This document shows positions 35,692-46,151 of a stretch of DNA of 64,000 nucleotides, piece by piece. The notes under the pieces are model-generated. The model was not told where the DNA came from, did not search any database, and saw only the letters and a list, made by a program, of their open reading frames with translations. Made by a program: the position numbers and the translations under genes. Numbering within the stretch: the stretch's first letter is position 1; every line of letters begins with the position of its first letter. Origin of the DNA: an uncultured Caulobacterales bacterium (GTDB lineage Bacteria > Pseudomonadota > Alphaproteobacteria > Caulobacterales > Maricaulaceae); the NCBI GenBank assembly GCA_937928165.1, contig CALFVT010000004.1:1-64000 (forward strand), in the 5' to 3' direction.

Positions 35692-36201
35692 ATGAAGCCA
35701 ATCTATATCGCAATCGGGGCGAATATGTCCAACCCAAAAAAGACGCTTTTGAACTTATCAAGAGTTTTGGCCAAAAGAGATATTAGGGTAATTGCGGCGT
35801 CGAGTTTATGGCGCAACCCAGCTTGGCCCGAGGGGCGAGGCTTTCCGGATTTTTTAAATGGTGTTTTTCAAATTGAGTTTAACGGGTGTGCAAGCGAGCT
35901 TTTACATATATTTCAAGACACTGAAACTCAGTTAGGCCGTGTAAAAACAGCGCGTAACGCCCCGCGGCCCTTAGATTTAGACATTATAGACTTCCGCGGT
36001 GAGGTGAGGATAGATAGGGATTTAGAGCTACCGCATCCCCGTACTAATATGCGCGCGTTTGTCCTGTTGCCCCTTGCCGAGATTGCGCCAAACTGGCGAC
36101 ACCCTATATCAAAACTTAATGCTTTAGAGGCCCTTGCAAGGCTGCCGCTATCAGCTATGGAAACTATGCAATTTGAAACCCATATGAAACCTGCCGATTA
36201 A
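35692..36201 (+). CDS. folK: 2-amino-4-hydroxy-6-hydroxymethyldihydropteridine pyrophosphokinase
   Basis: HPPK (169 residues) transfers pyrophosphate from ATP to the pterin in folate synthesis. The N-terminal IYIAIGANMSNP, the FLNGVFQIEF strand, the QLGRV segment and the catalytic NAPRPLDLDIIDF block with LPHPR are conserved. The usual partners folP and folB are not adjacent; rpoZ follows 92 bases on. Confidence 0.95.
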   Translation: MKPIYIAIGANMSNPKKTLLNLSRVLAKRDIRVIAASSLWRNPAWPEGRGFPDFLNGVFQIEFNGCASELLHIFQDTETQLGRVKTARNAPRPLDLDIIDFRGEVRIDRDLELPHPRTNMRAFVLLPLAEIAPNWRHPISKLNALEALARLPLSAMETMQFETHMKPAD

Positions 36202-36293
36202 GCTTGTTTTTTTTATTCAGAATCTATATGTGACATCTAAATATTGCGCAGGCATTGGTTCTGCGCGTTTTTATTTGAGATTTTGGAGTAGAT

Positions 36294-36662
36294 ATGGCCC
36301 GCGTTACTGTTGAAGATTGCGTAGAAAAAATCCCGAACCGTTTTGACCTCGTACTTTTAGCCTCTCATCGTTCGCGGAATATTTCCGCAGGATCTAGCCT
36401 CACTGTTGATCGTGATAATGATAAAACGCCCGTTGTGTCTTTGCGCGAACTTGCAGAAGAAACCCTTGATCTTGATGATCTTCGCGATAGCCTCGTAAGT
36501 GGTCTACAGCGTGTTATTACAGATGATGATATGCCTGAGGAAGAAGAAACGCCAATCCTTGCCCTTGAGCAAGGCCCAGCCCAGCCAAAGGAAATGTCCG
36601 AAGCTGATCTTATGCGGGCGCTTCAGGGGGATCGTGATAACGATAACTCTAGCCGTTTCTAG
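36294..36662 (+). CDS. rpoZ: RNA polymerase omega subunit
   Basis: Omega (122 residues) helps assemble RNA polymerase and binds ppGpp. The N-terminal [28 protein letters not shown] is the family signature; the C-terminal half is acidic and variable. GGAG lies five bases before the ATG. It precedes the (p)ppGpp synthetase gene, as in most proteobacteria, but a terminator separates them. Confidence 0.97.
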   Translation: MARVTVEDCVEKIPNRFDLVLLASHRSRNISAGSSLTVDRDNDKTPVVSLRELAEETLDLDDLRDSLVSGLQRVITDDDMPEEEETPILALEQGPAQPKEMSEADLMRALQGDRDNDNSSRF

Positions 36663-36681
36663 CTTGAATTATAGGCGAATG

Positions 36682-36710
36682 AAAAAGCGGCGTTTATGGC
36701 CGCTTTTTTT
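36682..36710 (+). terminator. Rho-independent terminator after rpoZ
   Basis: AAAAGCGGC pairs with GCCGCTTTT around a 7-base loop and is followed by a T run ending at 36710. It lies 20 bases after the rpoZ stop and 48 bases before rel, so it may only partly separate the two genes. Confidence 0.85.
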
Positions 36711-36757
36711 ATGTCTTATTGATTGCCCCCTATAACAAGGAGGCCTATATCAAACAT

Positions 36758-39028
36758 ATGAGCCGATTGGTTGATATAAACGCTCCGCGCGAAGGCCATC
36801 CCGTAAAAGATTTGGGCGTGGTACCAAAGAAATCATTTCTTCGTCAGTACGAACTCGTAGAGATGGTTCGGGCCTATGACCCATCTGTCAATGAGGGCTT
36901 GCTGAACAAGGCCTATGTTTTTTCAGTTAAAGCCCACGGGAATCAAAAACGCCATTCTGGCGATCCTTACTACGCGCACCCGATTGAGGTTGCAGGCATT
37001 CTTGCCTCCTTGCATATGGACGTTGCCAGTATTTGCACGGCCCTGCTGCATGATGTGATTGAAGATACGAATACGTCGCGTGAAGATTTGGCGAAGCTTT
37101 TCACGGATGAAATTGCTGAGCTTGTGGACGGGGTTACAAAACTAAGCCAACTTGAACTTTCACGCCCTGATCTGTCGCGGGAACGTAAACAAGCGGAGAA
37201 TTTTCAAAAATTTGTTCTCGCCATGAGCAAAGACGTACGGGTTTTATTGGTGAAACTATGTGACCGCCTTCACAATATGCGGACATTACAATATCATCCA
37301 AAACAGATCTCACGGGAACGAATCGCTCTCGAAACATTAGAGATTTATGCACCGCTTGCGCGCCGAATAGGTGTTGACAGTATATGTTCTGAACTTGAAG
37401 ATCTATCCTTTCGCCATTTGAATCCGGCCATGTTCGAAAGTATTAATAAGCGGCTAGATCAGTGGCGTGCCAACCAAGCCGGAGCGATTTCTCAAATTTC
37501 AATCGCCTTGAAAGACTGCCTTGATAAATCCGGTTATGATTACAGGATTTATGGCCGCGAAAAGCGTGCCTATGCGATTTGGCGCAAATTAGAAAAACAG
37601 GGTATTGCCTTCGAAGATGTGGCGGATATTTATGCCTTTCGAATTTTGGTTGAAAATAAAGCCGATTGCTATGCGGTTTTAGGCCATCTTCATATGAATT
37701 TTCGAATTGCGCCGGCGCGGTTTCGTGATTTTATTTCCATGCCCAAACCAAATGGCTATCGATCCTTGCATACGACGATCATGGGGCCTGAAAATAGGCG
37801 CGTTGAACTACAAATTCGAACTGAACGTATGGAAGATGTTGCAGAGCGCGGCGTGGCGGCCCACTGGGCCTATAAAAACGAGTCTTATTCCTATGACCCT
37901 GACCGGGCCACGGCAACGGGGCGCGACCCTTTACGTTCCATTCGACCGCTTGTTGAATTGATGGAAAATAGCGGGGATGCGGATGAATTTCTTGAACATG
38001 CCAAACTTGAAATGTTCACTGATCAAGTTTTTACCTTTACACCAAAGGGCGAGTTAATCCCGTTGCCGCGCGGGGCAACGGCACTTGATTTTGCTTATGC
38101 GGTTCATACGGAGCTTGGCGATACCTGTATTGGTGCCAATGTGAATGGCCGAGAGTGGCCATTACATCGCCCGCTTAAAAACGGTGATGTTGTACGGATT
38201 ATTCGCGGCGGCAAAGCAGAAGCGCGCCCAGACTGGGAAAGCCTTGTTGTGACCGGTAAAGCTCGGTCAGCTCTGCGGCGCTTAACCCGTGCTCAAGAAG
38301 TAACAGAGCTTCGGGAAACAGGACAAAGACTCGTTGAACATGCCTTTGCCCGTGAAGGTAAAAATTATGCGGAAACAAATATTCAAGATGCTTTAAAGCG
38401 CCTGAAACTTGCCAGTACAGATGACTTATACGAAGCTTTAGGGCGCGGAAATCTATCGATGAATCAGTTTATGGATGCTGTGTTTCCGGGGCGAAGCGAT
38501 AATCAAGAAACCTATAGCCCGCGCGATCTTATTCAAGATGATACGGCGGCGCTCTATGTTAAAGGAGACGGATTATCTGTCGGCGCGTCTATGCACTTAT
38601 CGCGCTGTTGCTCGCCTATTCCGGGTGACCGAATTGTTGGGGTTATGGGAGATGGCGACGGGCTTCATATTCATACGATTGATTGTGAAAAACTAGTTGA
38701 TTTTGAAGATAAGCTTGAAAAATGGGTGAGCCTACTTTGGCGAAGGGCAGCCAGCCAATCTGTTTCCACAGCCCGCATTGTCGCGACCATAAGCCATACC
38801 CCGGGTGCTTTGGCCGATGTTACGAAAATTATCGGTGAGGCGGGGGGAAACCTCATAAATATTTCAACGATAAACCGCTCGCCAGCATTTTTTGACATGA
38901 TTTTAGATTTGGAAGTAAAAAACAAACGTCACCTCTCACAAATCATTGCAGCTTTGCGGACAAGCACTTATGTGGTCGCGACAACACGGGCCGATGCGAT
39001 ACATATGGATTCGGCGCTAAAGGATTAG
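36758..39028 (+). CDS. rel: Bifunctional (p)ppGpp synthetase/hydrolase (RelA/SpoT family)
   Basis: A 756-residue RSH enzyme controlling the stringent response. In order: the HD hydrolase domain ([27 protein letters not shown]) with intact metal residues, the synthetase domain ([33 protein letters not shown]), a TGS domain ([32 protein letters not shown]) and a C-terminal ACT domain. As the only long RSH seen, it probably does both reactions. ATG 36758 is used; AAGGAGG lies 14 bases upstream, rather far. It starts a run continuing into pyrE. Confidence 0.97.
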   Translation: MSRLVDINAPREGHPVKDLGVVPKKSFLRQYELVEMVRAYDPSVNEGLLNKAYVFSVKAHGNQKRHSGDPYYAHPIEVAGILASLHMDVASICTALLHDVIEDTNTSREDLAKLFTDEIAELVDGVTKLSQLELSRPDLSRERKQAENFQKFVLAMSKDVRVLLVKLCDRLHNMRTLQYHPKQISRERIALETLEIYAPLARRIGVDSICSELEDLSFRHLNPAMFESINKRLDQWRANQAGAISQISIALKDCLDKSGYDYRIYGREKRAYAIWRKLEKQGIAFEDVADIYAFRILVENKADCYAVLGHLHMNFRIAPARFRDFISMPKPNGYRSLHTTIMGPENRRVELQIRTERMEDVAERGVAAHWAYKNESYSYDPDRATATGRDPLRSIRPLVELMENSGDADEFLEHAKLEMFTDQVFTFTPKGELIPLPRGATALDFAYAVHTELGDTCIGANVNGREWPLHRPLKNGDVVRIIRGGKAEARPDWESLVVTGKARSALRRLTRAQEVTELRETGQRLVEHAFAREGKNYAETNIQDALKRLKLASTDDLYEALGRGNLSMNQFMDAVFPGRSDNQETYSPRDLIQDDTAALYVKGDGLSVGASMHLSRCCSPIPGDRIVGVMGDGDGLHIHTIDCEKLVDFEDKLEKWVSLLWRRAASQSVSTARIVATISHTPGALADVTKIIGEAGGNLINISTINRSPAFFDMILDLEVKNKRHLSQIIAALRTSTYVVATTRADAIHMDSALKD

Positions 39029-39032
39029 AGAC

Positions 39033-39620
39033 ATGATGAGTACAGACGAGGTTTTAGATGTTTTTCGGCGCGCCGGGGCTTTACTTGAAGGGCATTTCAT
39101 TTTGTCATCGGGGCTTCGTAGCCCTGTTTTTTTACAAAAGGCTTTTATCTTTAAAAACCCGCAATTAACGGAAGTCTTATGTAAATCTTTGGCTGAAAAG
39201 ATAATGGCACAGCTTGAAGTGGTGCCAGATATAATTGTCGCACCCGCTATGGGGGGAATTATTCCAGGCTATGAAACGGCGCGTCACCTTAAGCGCGAAT
39301 CGATCTTTACAGAGCGCGTTGACGGTGAATTTACCCTTCGCCGCGGCTTTACTCTAGAGCCGGGACAGAGCGTATTAATGGTGGAAGATATTGTCACAAC
39401 AGGGCTGTCATCACGGGAGTGTATTAAAAGCATTGAGAAAACAGGTGCAAAAGTTGTTGCCGGCGCGTGTATTTTTGACCGCTCGGGCGGGTCGGCAAAT
39501 ATTGGTGTGCCCCTTATTAGTTTGGCGGCTAGGTCTTTTCCGGCCTATCCGGCAGATGATTTGCCAGAAACTCTCGCAGCTATACCGGCCATAAAACCCG
39601 GTAGCCGAGGCTTGTCATAA
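39033..39620 (+). CDS. pyrE: Orotate phosphoribosyltransferase
   Basis: PyrE (195 residues) joins orotate and PRPP to give OMP in pyrimidine synthesis. The [16 protein letters not shown] start and the PRPP-binding [12 protein letters not shown] loop are present. It begins five bases after rel and ends three bases before pdxJ. The adjacent ATG at 39036 is an equally possible start. Relatives of this length form a group related to Thermus PyrE. Confidence 0.96.
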   Translation: MMSTDEVLDVFRRAGALLEGHFILSSGLRSPVFLQKAFIFKNPQLTEVLCKSLAEKIMAQLEVVPDIIVAPAMGGIIPGYETARHLKRESIFTERVDGEFTLRRGFTLEPGQSVLMVEDIVTTGLSSRECIKSIEKTGAKVVAGACIFDRSGGSANIGVPLISLAARSFPAYPADDLPETLAAIPAIKPGSRGLS

Positions 39621-39622
39621 AT

Positions 39623-40387
39623 ATGGAGACGCGCCCCGAGAATGCCTTGCGCCTCGGCGTGAATATCGACCATATTGCGACCTTACGCAATGCGCGGGGC
39701 GGAACACATCCCGATCCAGTGGCAGGGGCTTGGGCGGCTATTCAGGCGGGCGCCGATGGTATTACGGCGCATCTACGTGAAGACCGGCGGCACATGCGCG
39801 ATGATGATATGACGCGCCTTCAAATGCTTTGCCTTGATAGCGGCATTCCACTGAATATGGAAATGGCGGTGACGGATGAAATGGAAACCATTGCCAGAGA
39901 TTTATGCCCTCATGCGGTTTGCCTCGTACCGGAGCGCCGAGAAGAACGGACAACAGAGGGGGGGCTTAACGTGGCGGGTGATCATAACCGAATTACATCG
40001 CTTGTTTCCAAGCTAGCTGATAAGGGTTGCCGCTTATCTTTATTCATTGAGGCTGTGCCGGAGCAAATTGATATGGCCGCTAAAACGGGCGCGCCTGTTG
40101 TTGAGCTTCATACAGGTGCCTATGCGCATGCGCTTGATGCGCAGGATGGTGAGGCAGCAGAGCGAATTTTAAAACAGCTTAAAACGGGGGTGAAACGGGC
40201 TGTGGATTTAGGCCTTGAAGTTCATGCCGGCCATGGCCTGACCTTTGACAATGTTGCGCCTATTGCGGCCATTTCTGAGGTTAAAGAGCTTAATATTGGT
40301 CATTTCCTTATTGGCGAAGCGGTTTTTATGGGGCTTGAAAATGCGATTGCCGAAATGCGCCGCCTGATGGATGCTGCGCGTTTATGA
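39623..40387 (+). CDS. pdxJ: Pyridoxine 5'-phosphate synthase
   Basis: PdxJ (254 residues) closes the pyridoxine ring from deoxyxylulose 5-phosphate and aminoacetone 3-phosphate in vitamin B6 synthesis. The barrel shows LGVNIDHIATLRNARGG, ITAHLREDRRHM, the NMEMA and PERREE segments, and ELHTGAYA and HAGHGL loops, all family marks. It overlaps acpS by four bases (ATGA). Confidence 0.97.
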   Translation: METRPENALRLGVNIDHIATLRNARGGTHPDPVAGAWAAIQAGADGITAHLREDRRHMRDDDMTRLQMLCLDSGIPLNMEMAVTDEMETIARDLCPHAVCLVPERREERTTEGGLNVAGDHNRITSLVSKLADKGCRLSLFIEAVPEQIDMAAKTGAPVVELHTGAYAHALDAQDGEAAERILKQLKTGVKRAVDLGLEVHAGHGLTFDNVAPIAAISEVKELNIGHFLIGEAVFMGLENAIAEMRRLMDAARL

Positions 40388-40782
40388 TAAGCGGTATCGG
40401 CACGGACTTATGTGATATACGCCGCATCGAAAAAAACCTTGATCGTTACGGGCGGCGGTTTAAAGAAAAAGTCTTTACGCCCATTGAAATCACCTATTGC
40501 GACGCCCGCGCAGGCAGTGCAGGCTATTACGCAAAGAGGTTTGCAGCCAAAGAAGCCCTCGCCAAAGCTTTATCCAATGAAAGTAGCGGATATTTGTCGT
40601 GGACAGATGTTGGTGTGGAGAACGATCCATCAGGACGTCCGGTTTTAAAATTAACCGGCGGCGCTAAAGCTCGGCTTGATAGGTTTACACCCAAGGGTTT
40701 CATGGCCTATACGCACCTAACACTGACGGATGATTATCCTTATGCCATGGCTTTTGTGGTGATAGAAATGCGAAAGACATAA
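40384..40782 (+). CDS. acpS: Holo-[acyl-carrier-protein] synthase
   Basis: AcpS (132 residues) moves 4'-phosphopantetheine from CoA to acyl carrier protein. The Mg-binding IGTDLCDI at the start and the RFAAKEALAKAL helix identify the family. It overlaps pdxJ by four bases and its stop shares a base with the rnc start (TAATG), a compact operon. The signal peptidase gene lepB, often placed here, is missing. Confidence 0.97.
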   Translation: MISGIGTDLCDIRRIEKNLDRYGRRFKEKVFTPIEITYCDARAGSAGYYAKRFAAKEALAKALSNESSGYLSWTDVGVENDPSGRPVLKLTGGAKARLDRFTPKGFMAYTHLTLTDDYPYAMAFVVIEMRKT

Positions 40783-41486
40783 TGGTTGAATATACCCCAA
40801 ACCTCGCAGAGCTCGAAGAGCGAATTGCCTATAGTTTTAAGGATAAATCGCTATTAATACGAGCCTTGACCCATTCGTCTTATGGGGATGGGAAGCGTAA
40901 AATCGCGCATTTTGAACGGCTCGAATTTTTAGGTGATCGCATTCTCAACCTAATGACAGCCGAAGCTTTGTTTAATGCTAAAGACTTAGATGAAGGCCAA
41001 ATGGCCCGCAAGCTTAATTCACTTGTCCGTAAAGAAACATGCGCAGATATGGCCCGCCGCATAGACCTCGGCGCGGCCCTGTTCTTATCGGCCTCTGAAG
41101 ATAAACAGGGGGGGCGCGAAAAAACCTCAATTCTAGGCGACGCCTGTGAGGCCTTGATCGCAGCGCTTTATGTTGACGGCGGTATGGAGGCTGCGCAAAG
41201 ACTTTACAATAAGCTTTGGGACGCGAAAGTAAGAGATACGCTGTCACAATCCCTAAAAGATCCGAAAACGGCGCTACAAGAGCTTACAGTTATGCGCGGA
41301 ATGGGAACGCCGAAATACCGCGTGATAGACCGGGCCGGACCCGATCATAGTCCTAATTTTTCTGTTGAGGTTTATTTGGAAACGGGCGCGGTTTCTTTGG
41401 GCCGCGGCAGTAGTAAAAAAGATGCGGAGCGCCATGCTGCTAAACGACTTATTACGGAGCTTATGAATATGGCTATCACATCGTGA
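40782..41486 (+). CDS. rnc: Ribonuclease III
   Basis: RNase III (234 residues) cuts double-stranded RNA in rRNA precursor and mRNA. The catalytic domain shows the signature HFERLEFLGDRIL with its acidic residues and GDACEALIAALYVDGG with the second acidic set; a dsRNA-binding domain (KTALQELTVMRG to the C-terminal KKDAERHAAKRLI helix) follows. It overlaps era by four bases. Confidence 0.97.
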   Translation: MVEYTPNLAELEERIAYSFKDKSLLIRALTHSSYGDGKRKIAHFERLEFLGDRILNLMTAEALFNAKDLDEGQMARKLNSLVRKETCADMARRIDLGAALFLSASEDKQGGREKTSILGDACEALIAALYVDGGMEAAQRLYNKLWDAKVRDTLSQSLKDPKTALQELTVMRGMGTPKYRVIDRAGPDHSPNFSVEVYLETGAVSLGRGSSKKDAERHAAKRLITELMNMAITS

Positions 41487-42430
41487 GTTCGTTAGAAACG
41501 CGCGCAGGCTTTGTCGCCATTATCGGTGCGCCGAATGCGGGGAAGTCAACATTAGTCAACGCGCTTGTCGGCGAAAAAGTATCTATTGTAACCCATAAGG
41601 TGCAGACTACGCGGTTTCAAATTCGCGGCATTGCGATGATTGATAAGACGCAGCTTGTGTTGGTTGATACGCCGGGGATATTTACGCCTAAAAACCGACT
41701 TGCGCGGTCTATGGTTCATGCGGCTTGGACGGGAGTTGATGATGCAGATGCGATTATACATGTGATAGATGCCCCCGCAGCATGGCGCGCACTGCATGAT
41801 ACGCCCAGCTCTCAAGATAAGCTGGCCCTTAAAGATAGCAACCGTGTGATGGAAGGCCTTAAACTCAGGCAGCGCGGCGATAGCTATCTTGCGCTTAATA
41901 AGATTGATGACATTGAAAGAGAGCATCTTTTGACTTTGATTGCTCATTTCCAAGCGGCAAATTTATATAAAGATGTATTCTTAATTTCTGCGCTTAACCG
42001 GGACGGTGTTGCGGATATGGGTAAAGCCCTTTGCAATGTTATGAAATCTGGGCCTTATTTATATCCGCCTGATCAGGCGGCAGATATTCCGGTCCGTCTA
42101 ATGGCTGCGGAAATCACGCGCGAGAAGCTATATCTTCGGCTCCATGATGAGCTGCCCTATGCCTCGACTGTTGAGACAGAAAAATGGACAGATCAAAAAG
42201 ACGGCTCTATCCGTATCGACCAAGTTGTCTATGTTAAACGAGCCTCGCAAAAGCCCATTGTTCTTGGAAAACAAGGGCAAACGATAAAAGCGATTGGGGC
42301 TGCGGCGCGGCGGGAAATGGAAGATTGGCTTGGCTGCCGGATACATTTATTTCTGTTTGTGAAAGTTCGCGAGAAATGGGTCGATAACCCAGAGCGTTAT
42401 ATTCAATCCGGTCTTGAATTTGATGTGTAA
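41483..42430 (+). CDS. era: GTPase Era
   Basis: Era (315 residues) is a GTPase needed for 30S ribosome maturation. G1 (GAPNAGKST), G3 (DTPG) and G4 (NKID) are intact, and a C-terminal KH domain (KPIVLGKQGQTIKAIGAAARREME) binds 16S rRNA. It starts with GTG inside the GTGA overlap with rnc. The rnc-era-recO order is conserved widely. Confidence 0.97.
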   Translation: MSSLETRAGFVAIIGAPNAGKSTLVNALVGEKVSIVTHKVQTTRFQIRGIAMIDKTQLVLVDTPGIFTPKNRLARSMVHAAWTGVDDADAIIHVIDAPAAWRALHDTPSSQDKLALKDSNRVMEGLKLRQRGDSYLALNKIDDIEREHLLTLIAHFQAANLYKDVFLISALNRDGVADMGKALCNVMKSGPYLYPPDQAADIPVRLMAAEITREKLYLRLHDELPYASTVETEKWTDQKDGSIRIDQVVYVKRASQKPIVLGKQGQTIKAIGAAARREMEDWLGCRIHLFLFVKVREKWVDNPERYIQSGLEFDV

Positions 42431-42432
42431 CG

Positions 42433-43164
42433 ATGGACTGGCAATCTGAAGGCTATATTATTGCAGTCAGGCCCCACGGGGAAAGTTCTGCCATCATTGA
42501 TGTGTTAACTCCTGATTATGGCCGCCATGCCGGGCTTGTTCGGGGGGGACGATCACGGCGAAAACGGGCTGTTATAGAAATTGGTAATAAAGTCCAAGTG
42601 CAATGGCGCGCTCGCCTTTCAGAACATCTTGGGAATTTTATTATTGAGCCAATAGAGTCTCATGCGGCATGTTTAATGAATGATAGAATAAGCTTGTCGG
42701 GATTAAATGCCCTTTGCGCCATGGCTAAAACGGTTCTGCCCGAGCGGCAAATATTCCCGCAGGTCTATGCCGCCTTTGACATTTTAATGCAAAATTTTGA
42801 AGATAAAAATATCTGGCCAGCGCTTTATATTCGTTGGGAAATGGGCGTTTTAGCGGCGCTTGGCTATGGCCTTGATCTTTCAGCTTGTGCTGCCACGGGG
42901 GAGACGCAAAACCTGACACATGTTTCGCCCCGTTCGGGGAAAGCCGTTAGCGAAGACGCGGCCCAGCCTTATTTGGATAAGTTATTTCCATTGCCGTCAT
43001 TTATGATAGGGGGGCGAGACTTATCCCCTCAAGATATTGACAATGGTTTACGCTTAACGGGATATTTTTTAGAAACCCGCGTGCAATGGGGAATAAATCA
43101 AACCCTACCAGATGCGAGAGCCGTCATGATTGACCGACTAATGGCCGATAGGCGAGCAGAATAA
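42433..43164 (+). CDS. recO: DNA repair protein RecO
   Basis: RecO (243 residues) loads RecA with RecR at gaps. It has an N-terminal OB fold (MDWQSEGYIIAVRPHGESSAIIDVLT), the basic RGGRSRRKR patch and the C-terminal part with LDLSACAATGETQNLTHVSPRSGKAVS, which in this class replaces the classical four-Cys zinc site. It follows era by two bases. Confidence 0.95.
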   Translation: MDWQSEGYIIAVRPHGESSAIIDVLTPDYGRHAGLVRGGRSRRKRAVIEIGNKVQVQWRARLSEHLGNFIIEPIESHAACLMNDRISLSGLNALCAMAKTVLPERQIFPQVYAAFDILMQNFEDKNIWPALYIRWEMGVLAALGYGLDLSACAATGETQNLTHVSPRSGKAVSEDAAQPYLDKLFPLPSFMIGGRDLSPQDIDNGLRLTGYFLETRVQWGINQTLPDARAVMIDRLMADRRAE

Positions 43165-43233
43165 ATATGATTTTTACGCAGTAATTTTATGATGGCTTGT
43201 TAATATCATAGCCGAATCAACTGCGGACGACAC

Positions 43234-45489
43234 ATGAGTGATACGACAAATAACGGACTTCCCAGTAATGCGGTCATAGAAGAACATATTGATGATGCAT
43301 TATCATCGCGCTATCTGGCCTATGCTTTATCGACAATTACCATGCGGGCTTTGCCGGATGTGCGCGATGGGTTAAAGCCTGTTCATCGCCGTATCCTCTT
43401 TGCGATGCGCCAGTTAAAGCTTAACCCTGAAACGGCTCATAAAAAATGTGCGCGGATTGTTGGGGATGTGATGGGGCAATATCACCCCCATGGAGATCAG
43501 TCCATTTACGACGCTCTTGTTAAGTTATCTCAGAGTTTTTCCGCGCGTTACCCGCTTGTAGACGGGCAGGGCAATTTTGGAAATATTGATGGGGATAGTG
43601 CTGCGGCGATGCGTTACACTGAGGCAAAAATGACCCCTGCGGGTGTGCTGCTTCTTGCGGGTATTGACGAAGATGCGGTTGATTTCATCCCAACCTATAA
43701 TGAAGAAGATGAAGAGCCAGCAGTGTTGCCAGCCGGTTTTCCGAATCTTTTGGCAAATGGCGCGACGGGCATTGCTGTGGGCATGGCCACGTCCATTCCG
43801 CCCCATAATGTCGCCGAAATATGTAATGCGGCCTTACACCTTATTAAAGCGCCTAATGCCCGTATTGAAACCCTTATGGATCATGTGAAGGGGCCCGACT
43901 TTCCAACGGGCGGCATTATTATTGAGCCTCATGAGAACATGATACAAGCTTATAAAACAGGGAAAGGTAGTTTTAAAACCCGTGCAAAGTGGGAAACGGA
44001 AGATTTAGGGCGCGGACAGTGGCAAGTGGTTGTTACAGAGATACCTTACCAAGTGCAAAAGTCACGGCTTATTGAAAAACTTGCTGATGTGATCGAATCT
44101 AAAAAGGCGTCATGGCTCGCTGATGTGCGTGATGAAAGTGCAGAGGATATACGCATTATCCTTGAGCCAAAATCAAAAAACCTTGATCCCAAATTATTCA
44201 TGGAAAGCTTATTTAAGCTGACTGACCTTGAAAACCGATTTTCTATGAATTTAAACGTGCTTGATGCGAATCGTACGCCTCGCGTTATGAACCTTCGGGA
44301 GGTTATTCAAGCCTTTCTCGATCACCGCCGCGCTGTGCTTATTCGGCGCTCTAACTACCGCCTTGAGAAGATTGATGACCGCCTCGAAGTTTTAAACGGG
44401 CTTTTGGTGGCGCATTTAAATATTGATGAAGTCATTCGTATTGTTAGGTTTGAAGACCATCCAAAAGCGGAGCTTATAAAGACATTTAACCTAACAGAGC
44501 GGCAGGCCGAGGCCATTTTAAATATGCGCTTGCGGGCTTTGAATAAACTTAAAGAAGTTGAGCTTAAATCCGATCATGATGAGCTTTCAAAAGAGAAAGC
44601 CGAGATTGAAGGCCTGCTGGGGTCAGATACGCGCCAATGGGCCGTCATTGCAGACCAAGTAAAGTCCTTGCGCGAGACCTATAGCCTTAAAACAGAGGTG
44701 GGCGCGCGGCGTACGGCCTTTGAAGATCAGCCGGACATTGATGTCGATATCGAACATGCGATGATTACAAAAGAACCAATTACGGTCGTATTATCGGAAA
44801 AGGGCTGGATACGGGCGATGAAAGGCAAACTTGAGACGGCAGACGGCCTTAAATTTAAAGAAGGTGATAAACTCGACTTTATGGTACCCGCGGAGACCAC
44901 TGATAAAATCATTATGGCCGCCTCAAATGGTAAGTTTTATACTCTGGCAGGTGATAAACTACCCGGCGGGCGGGGCAATGGCGAACCTATAAGATTACTA
45001 CTTGATTTGCCAGATGATCATGTTCCGATTGGGTTATTTGTTCATAAAGCGGATAGGAAGTTACTTGTCGCGTCATCAGACGGATATGGATTTATTGTCC
45101 AAGAAAATGATGTTATTGCGCTTAAACGCGGCGGCAAGCAAGTCCTTAATGTTAAAGGTGATGTCGAGGCTATTCGCTGTATTGAAGTTATCGGTGATAA
45201 AGTGGCGGTTATTGGCGAGAACCGAAAAATATTGGTCTATGGGGCTGATGAAATTCCTGTCATGGGCCGTGGAAAAGGGGTTCGGCTCCAGAAATATAAA
45301 GACGGTGGATTAGCAGATGTCACAACATTTAAACTCGAGGACGGATTGACCTTTACGGACGGTTCAAACCGAACCCATAGTGTTAGTGACTGGCGATTAT
45401 TAGAAGGCAAACGCGCCCAAGCCGGCCGCATGGCCCCGCGCGGCTTTGCCCGCTCTGGTAAATTTGCGCCGGATAAACGGTTAGATTAA
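43234..45489 (+). CDS. parC: DNA topoisomerase IV subunit A
   Basis: ParC (751 residues) breaks and rejoins DNA to separate daughter chromosomes. The N-terminal breakage domain shows [22 protein letters not shown], the catalytic Tyr in [11 protein letters not shown], and the [18 protein letters not shown] helix. The C-terminal half is the beta-pinwheel, with loosely repeated blades, ending in a basic tail. Length and the loose pinwheel fit ParC rather than GyrA, and its place after recO is usual in the class. Confidence 0.95.
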   Translation: MSDTTNNGLPSNAVIEEHIDDALSSRYLAYALSTITMRALPDVRDGLKPVHRRILFAMRQLKLNPETAHKKCARIVGDVMGQYHPHGDQSIYDALVKLSQSFSARYPLVDGQGNFGNIDGDSAAAMRYTEAKMTPAGVLLLAGIDEDAVDFIPTYNEEDEEPAVLPAGFPNLLANGATGIAVGMATSIPPHNVAEICNAALHLIKAPNARIETLMDHVKGPDFPTGGIIIEPHENMIQAYKTGKGSFKTRAKWETEDLGRGQWQVVVTEIPYQVQKSRLIEKLADVIESKKASWLADVRDESAEDIRIILEPKSKNLDPKLFMESLFKLTDLENRFSMNLNVLDANRTPRVMNLREVIQAFLDHRRAVLIRRSNYRLEKIDDRLEVLNGLLVAHLNIDEVIRIVRFEDHPKAELIKTFNLTERQAEAILNMRLRALNKLKEVELKSDHDELSKEKAEIEGLLGSDTRQWAVIADQVKSLRETYSLKTEVGARRTAFEDQPDIDVDIEHAMITKEPITVVLSEKGWIRAMKGKLETADGLKFKEGDKLDFMVPAETTDKIIMAASNGKFYTLAGDKLPGGRGNGEPIRLLLDLPDDHVPIGLFVHKADRKLLVASSDGYGFIVQENDVIALKRGGKQVLNVKGDVEAIRCIEVIGDKVAVIGENRKILVYGADEIPVMGRGKGVRLQKYKDGGLADVTTFKLEDGLTFTDGSNRTHSVSDWRLLEGKRAQAGRMAPRGFARSGKFAPDKRLD

Positions 45490-45556
45490 ATAATTTTCTT
45501 GCCGTAAAGCTATTTAACCACCATATCTATATTATTAGCATGTCTTGGAGGGGTTA

Positions 45557-46120
45557 ATGACGTTTCTTTTTATTTTATTGGGCCTAATGGTCCTTATCGC
45601 CTTTTTGGTTATTGGGATTTACAACCGCCTTGTGGCTCTACGGCAAACCTGTAATCAGGCATGGTCAGACATTGAGGTACAGCTTAAGCAGCGCCAAGAC
45701 CTTGTTCCGCAGCTTGTAAATACTGTCAAAGGCTATGCGAAACATGAAAAATCGACGTTAAATGAAGTTATTCAAGCCCGTAATGCCGCAGCCTCTGCTG
45801 GCGGCGTACAGGGTCAAGCCCAAGCAGAGGGCATGCTGGGGGCGGCTCTGGGTAAATTATTCGCCCTTGCTGAGGCCTATCCTGACCTTAAGGCCAATAC
45901 GAATTTCTTACAGCTACAGGACGAGCTATCAGATGTAGAAGATAAAATTGCTGCGGCGCGCCGTTTTTATAATAATGCGGTACAAGAATATAATACGGGA
46001 CGAGAACAATTCCCTGCGAATTTATTGGCCGGGGCTTTTAACTTTGTTGAAAGAGAGTTCTTTGAAGCGATTGAAGGCCGAGAAGCCCTTGAGATGCCCG
46101 TTGAAGTGAGCTTTGATTAA
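45557..46120 (+). CDS. LemA family protein
   Basis: The 187-residue protein has one N-terminal membrane helix (about residues 3-21), then the LemA helical bundle with NRLVALRQTCNQAWSDIEVQLKQRQDLVPQLV, the family hallmark, and a second conserved block AARRFYNNAVQEYN. The role is not settled; LemA genes often neighbour HtpX-like peptidases, as here. ATG 45557 has GGAGG five bases away; an in-frame TTG 12 bases upstream is less likely. Confidence 0.95.
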   Translation: MTFLFILLGLMVLIAFLVIGIYNRLVALRQTCNQAWSDIEVQLKQRQDLVPQLVNTVKGYAKHEKSTLNEVIQARNAAASAGGVQGQAQAEGMLGAALGKLFALAEAYPDLKANTNFLQLQDELSDVEDKIAAARRFYNNAVQEYNTGREQFPANLLAGAFNFVEREFFEAIEGREALEMPVEVSFD

Positions 46121-46151
46121 CCGGGCGGTTCCCGTATTATAAGGTAAATTT

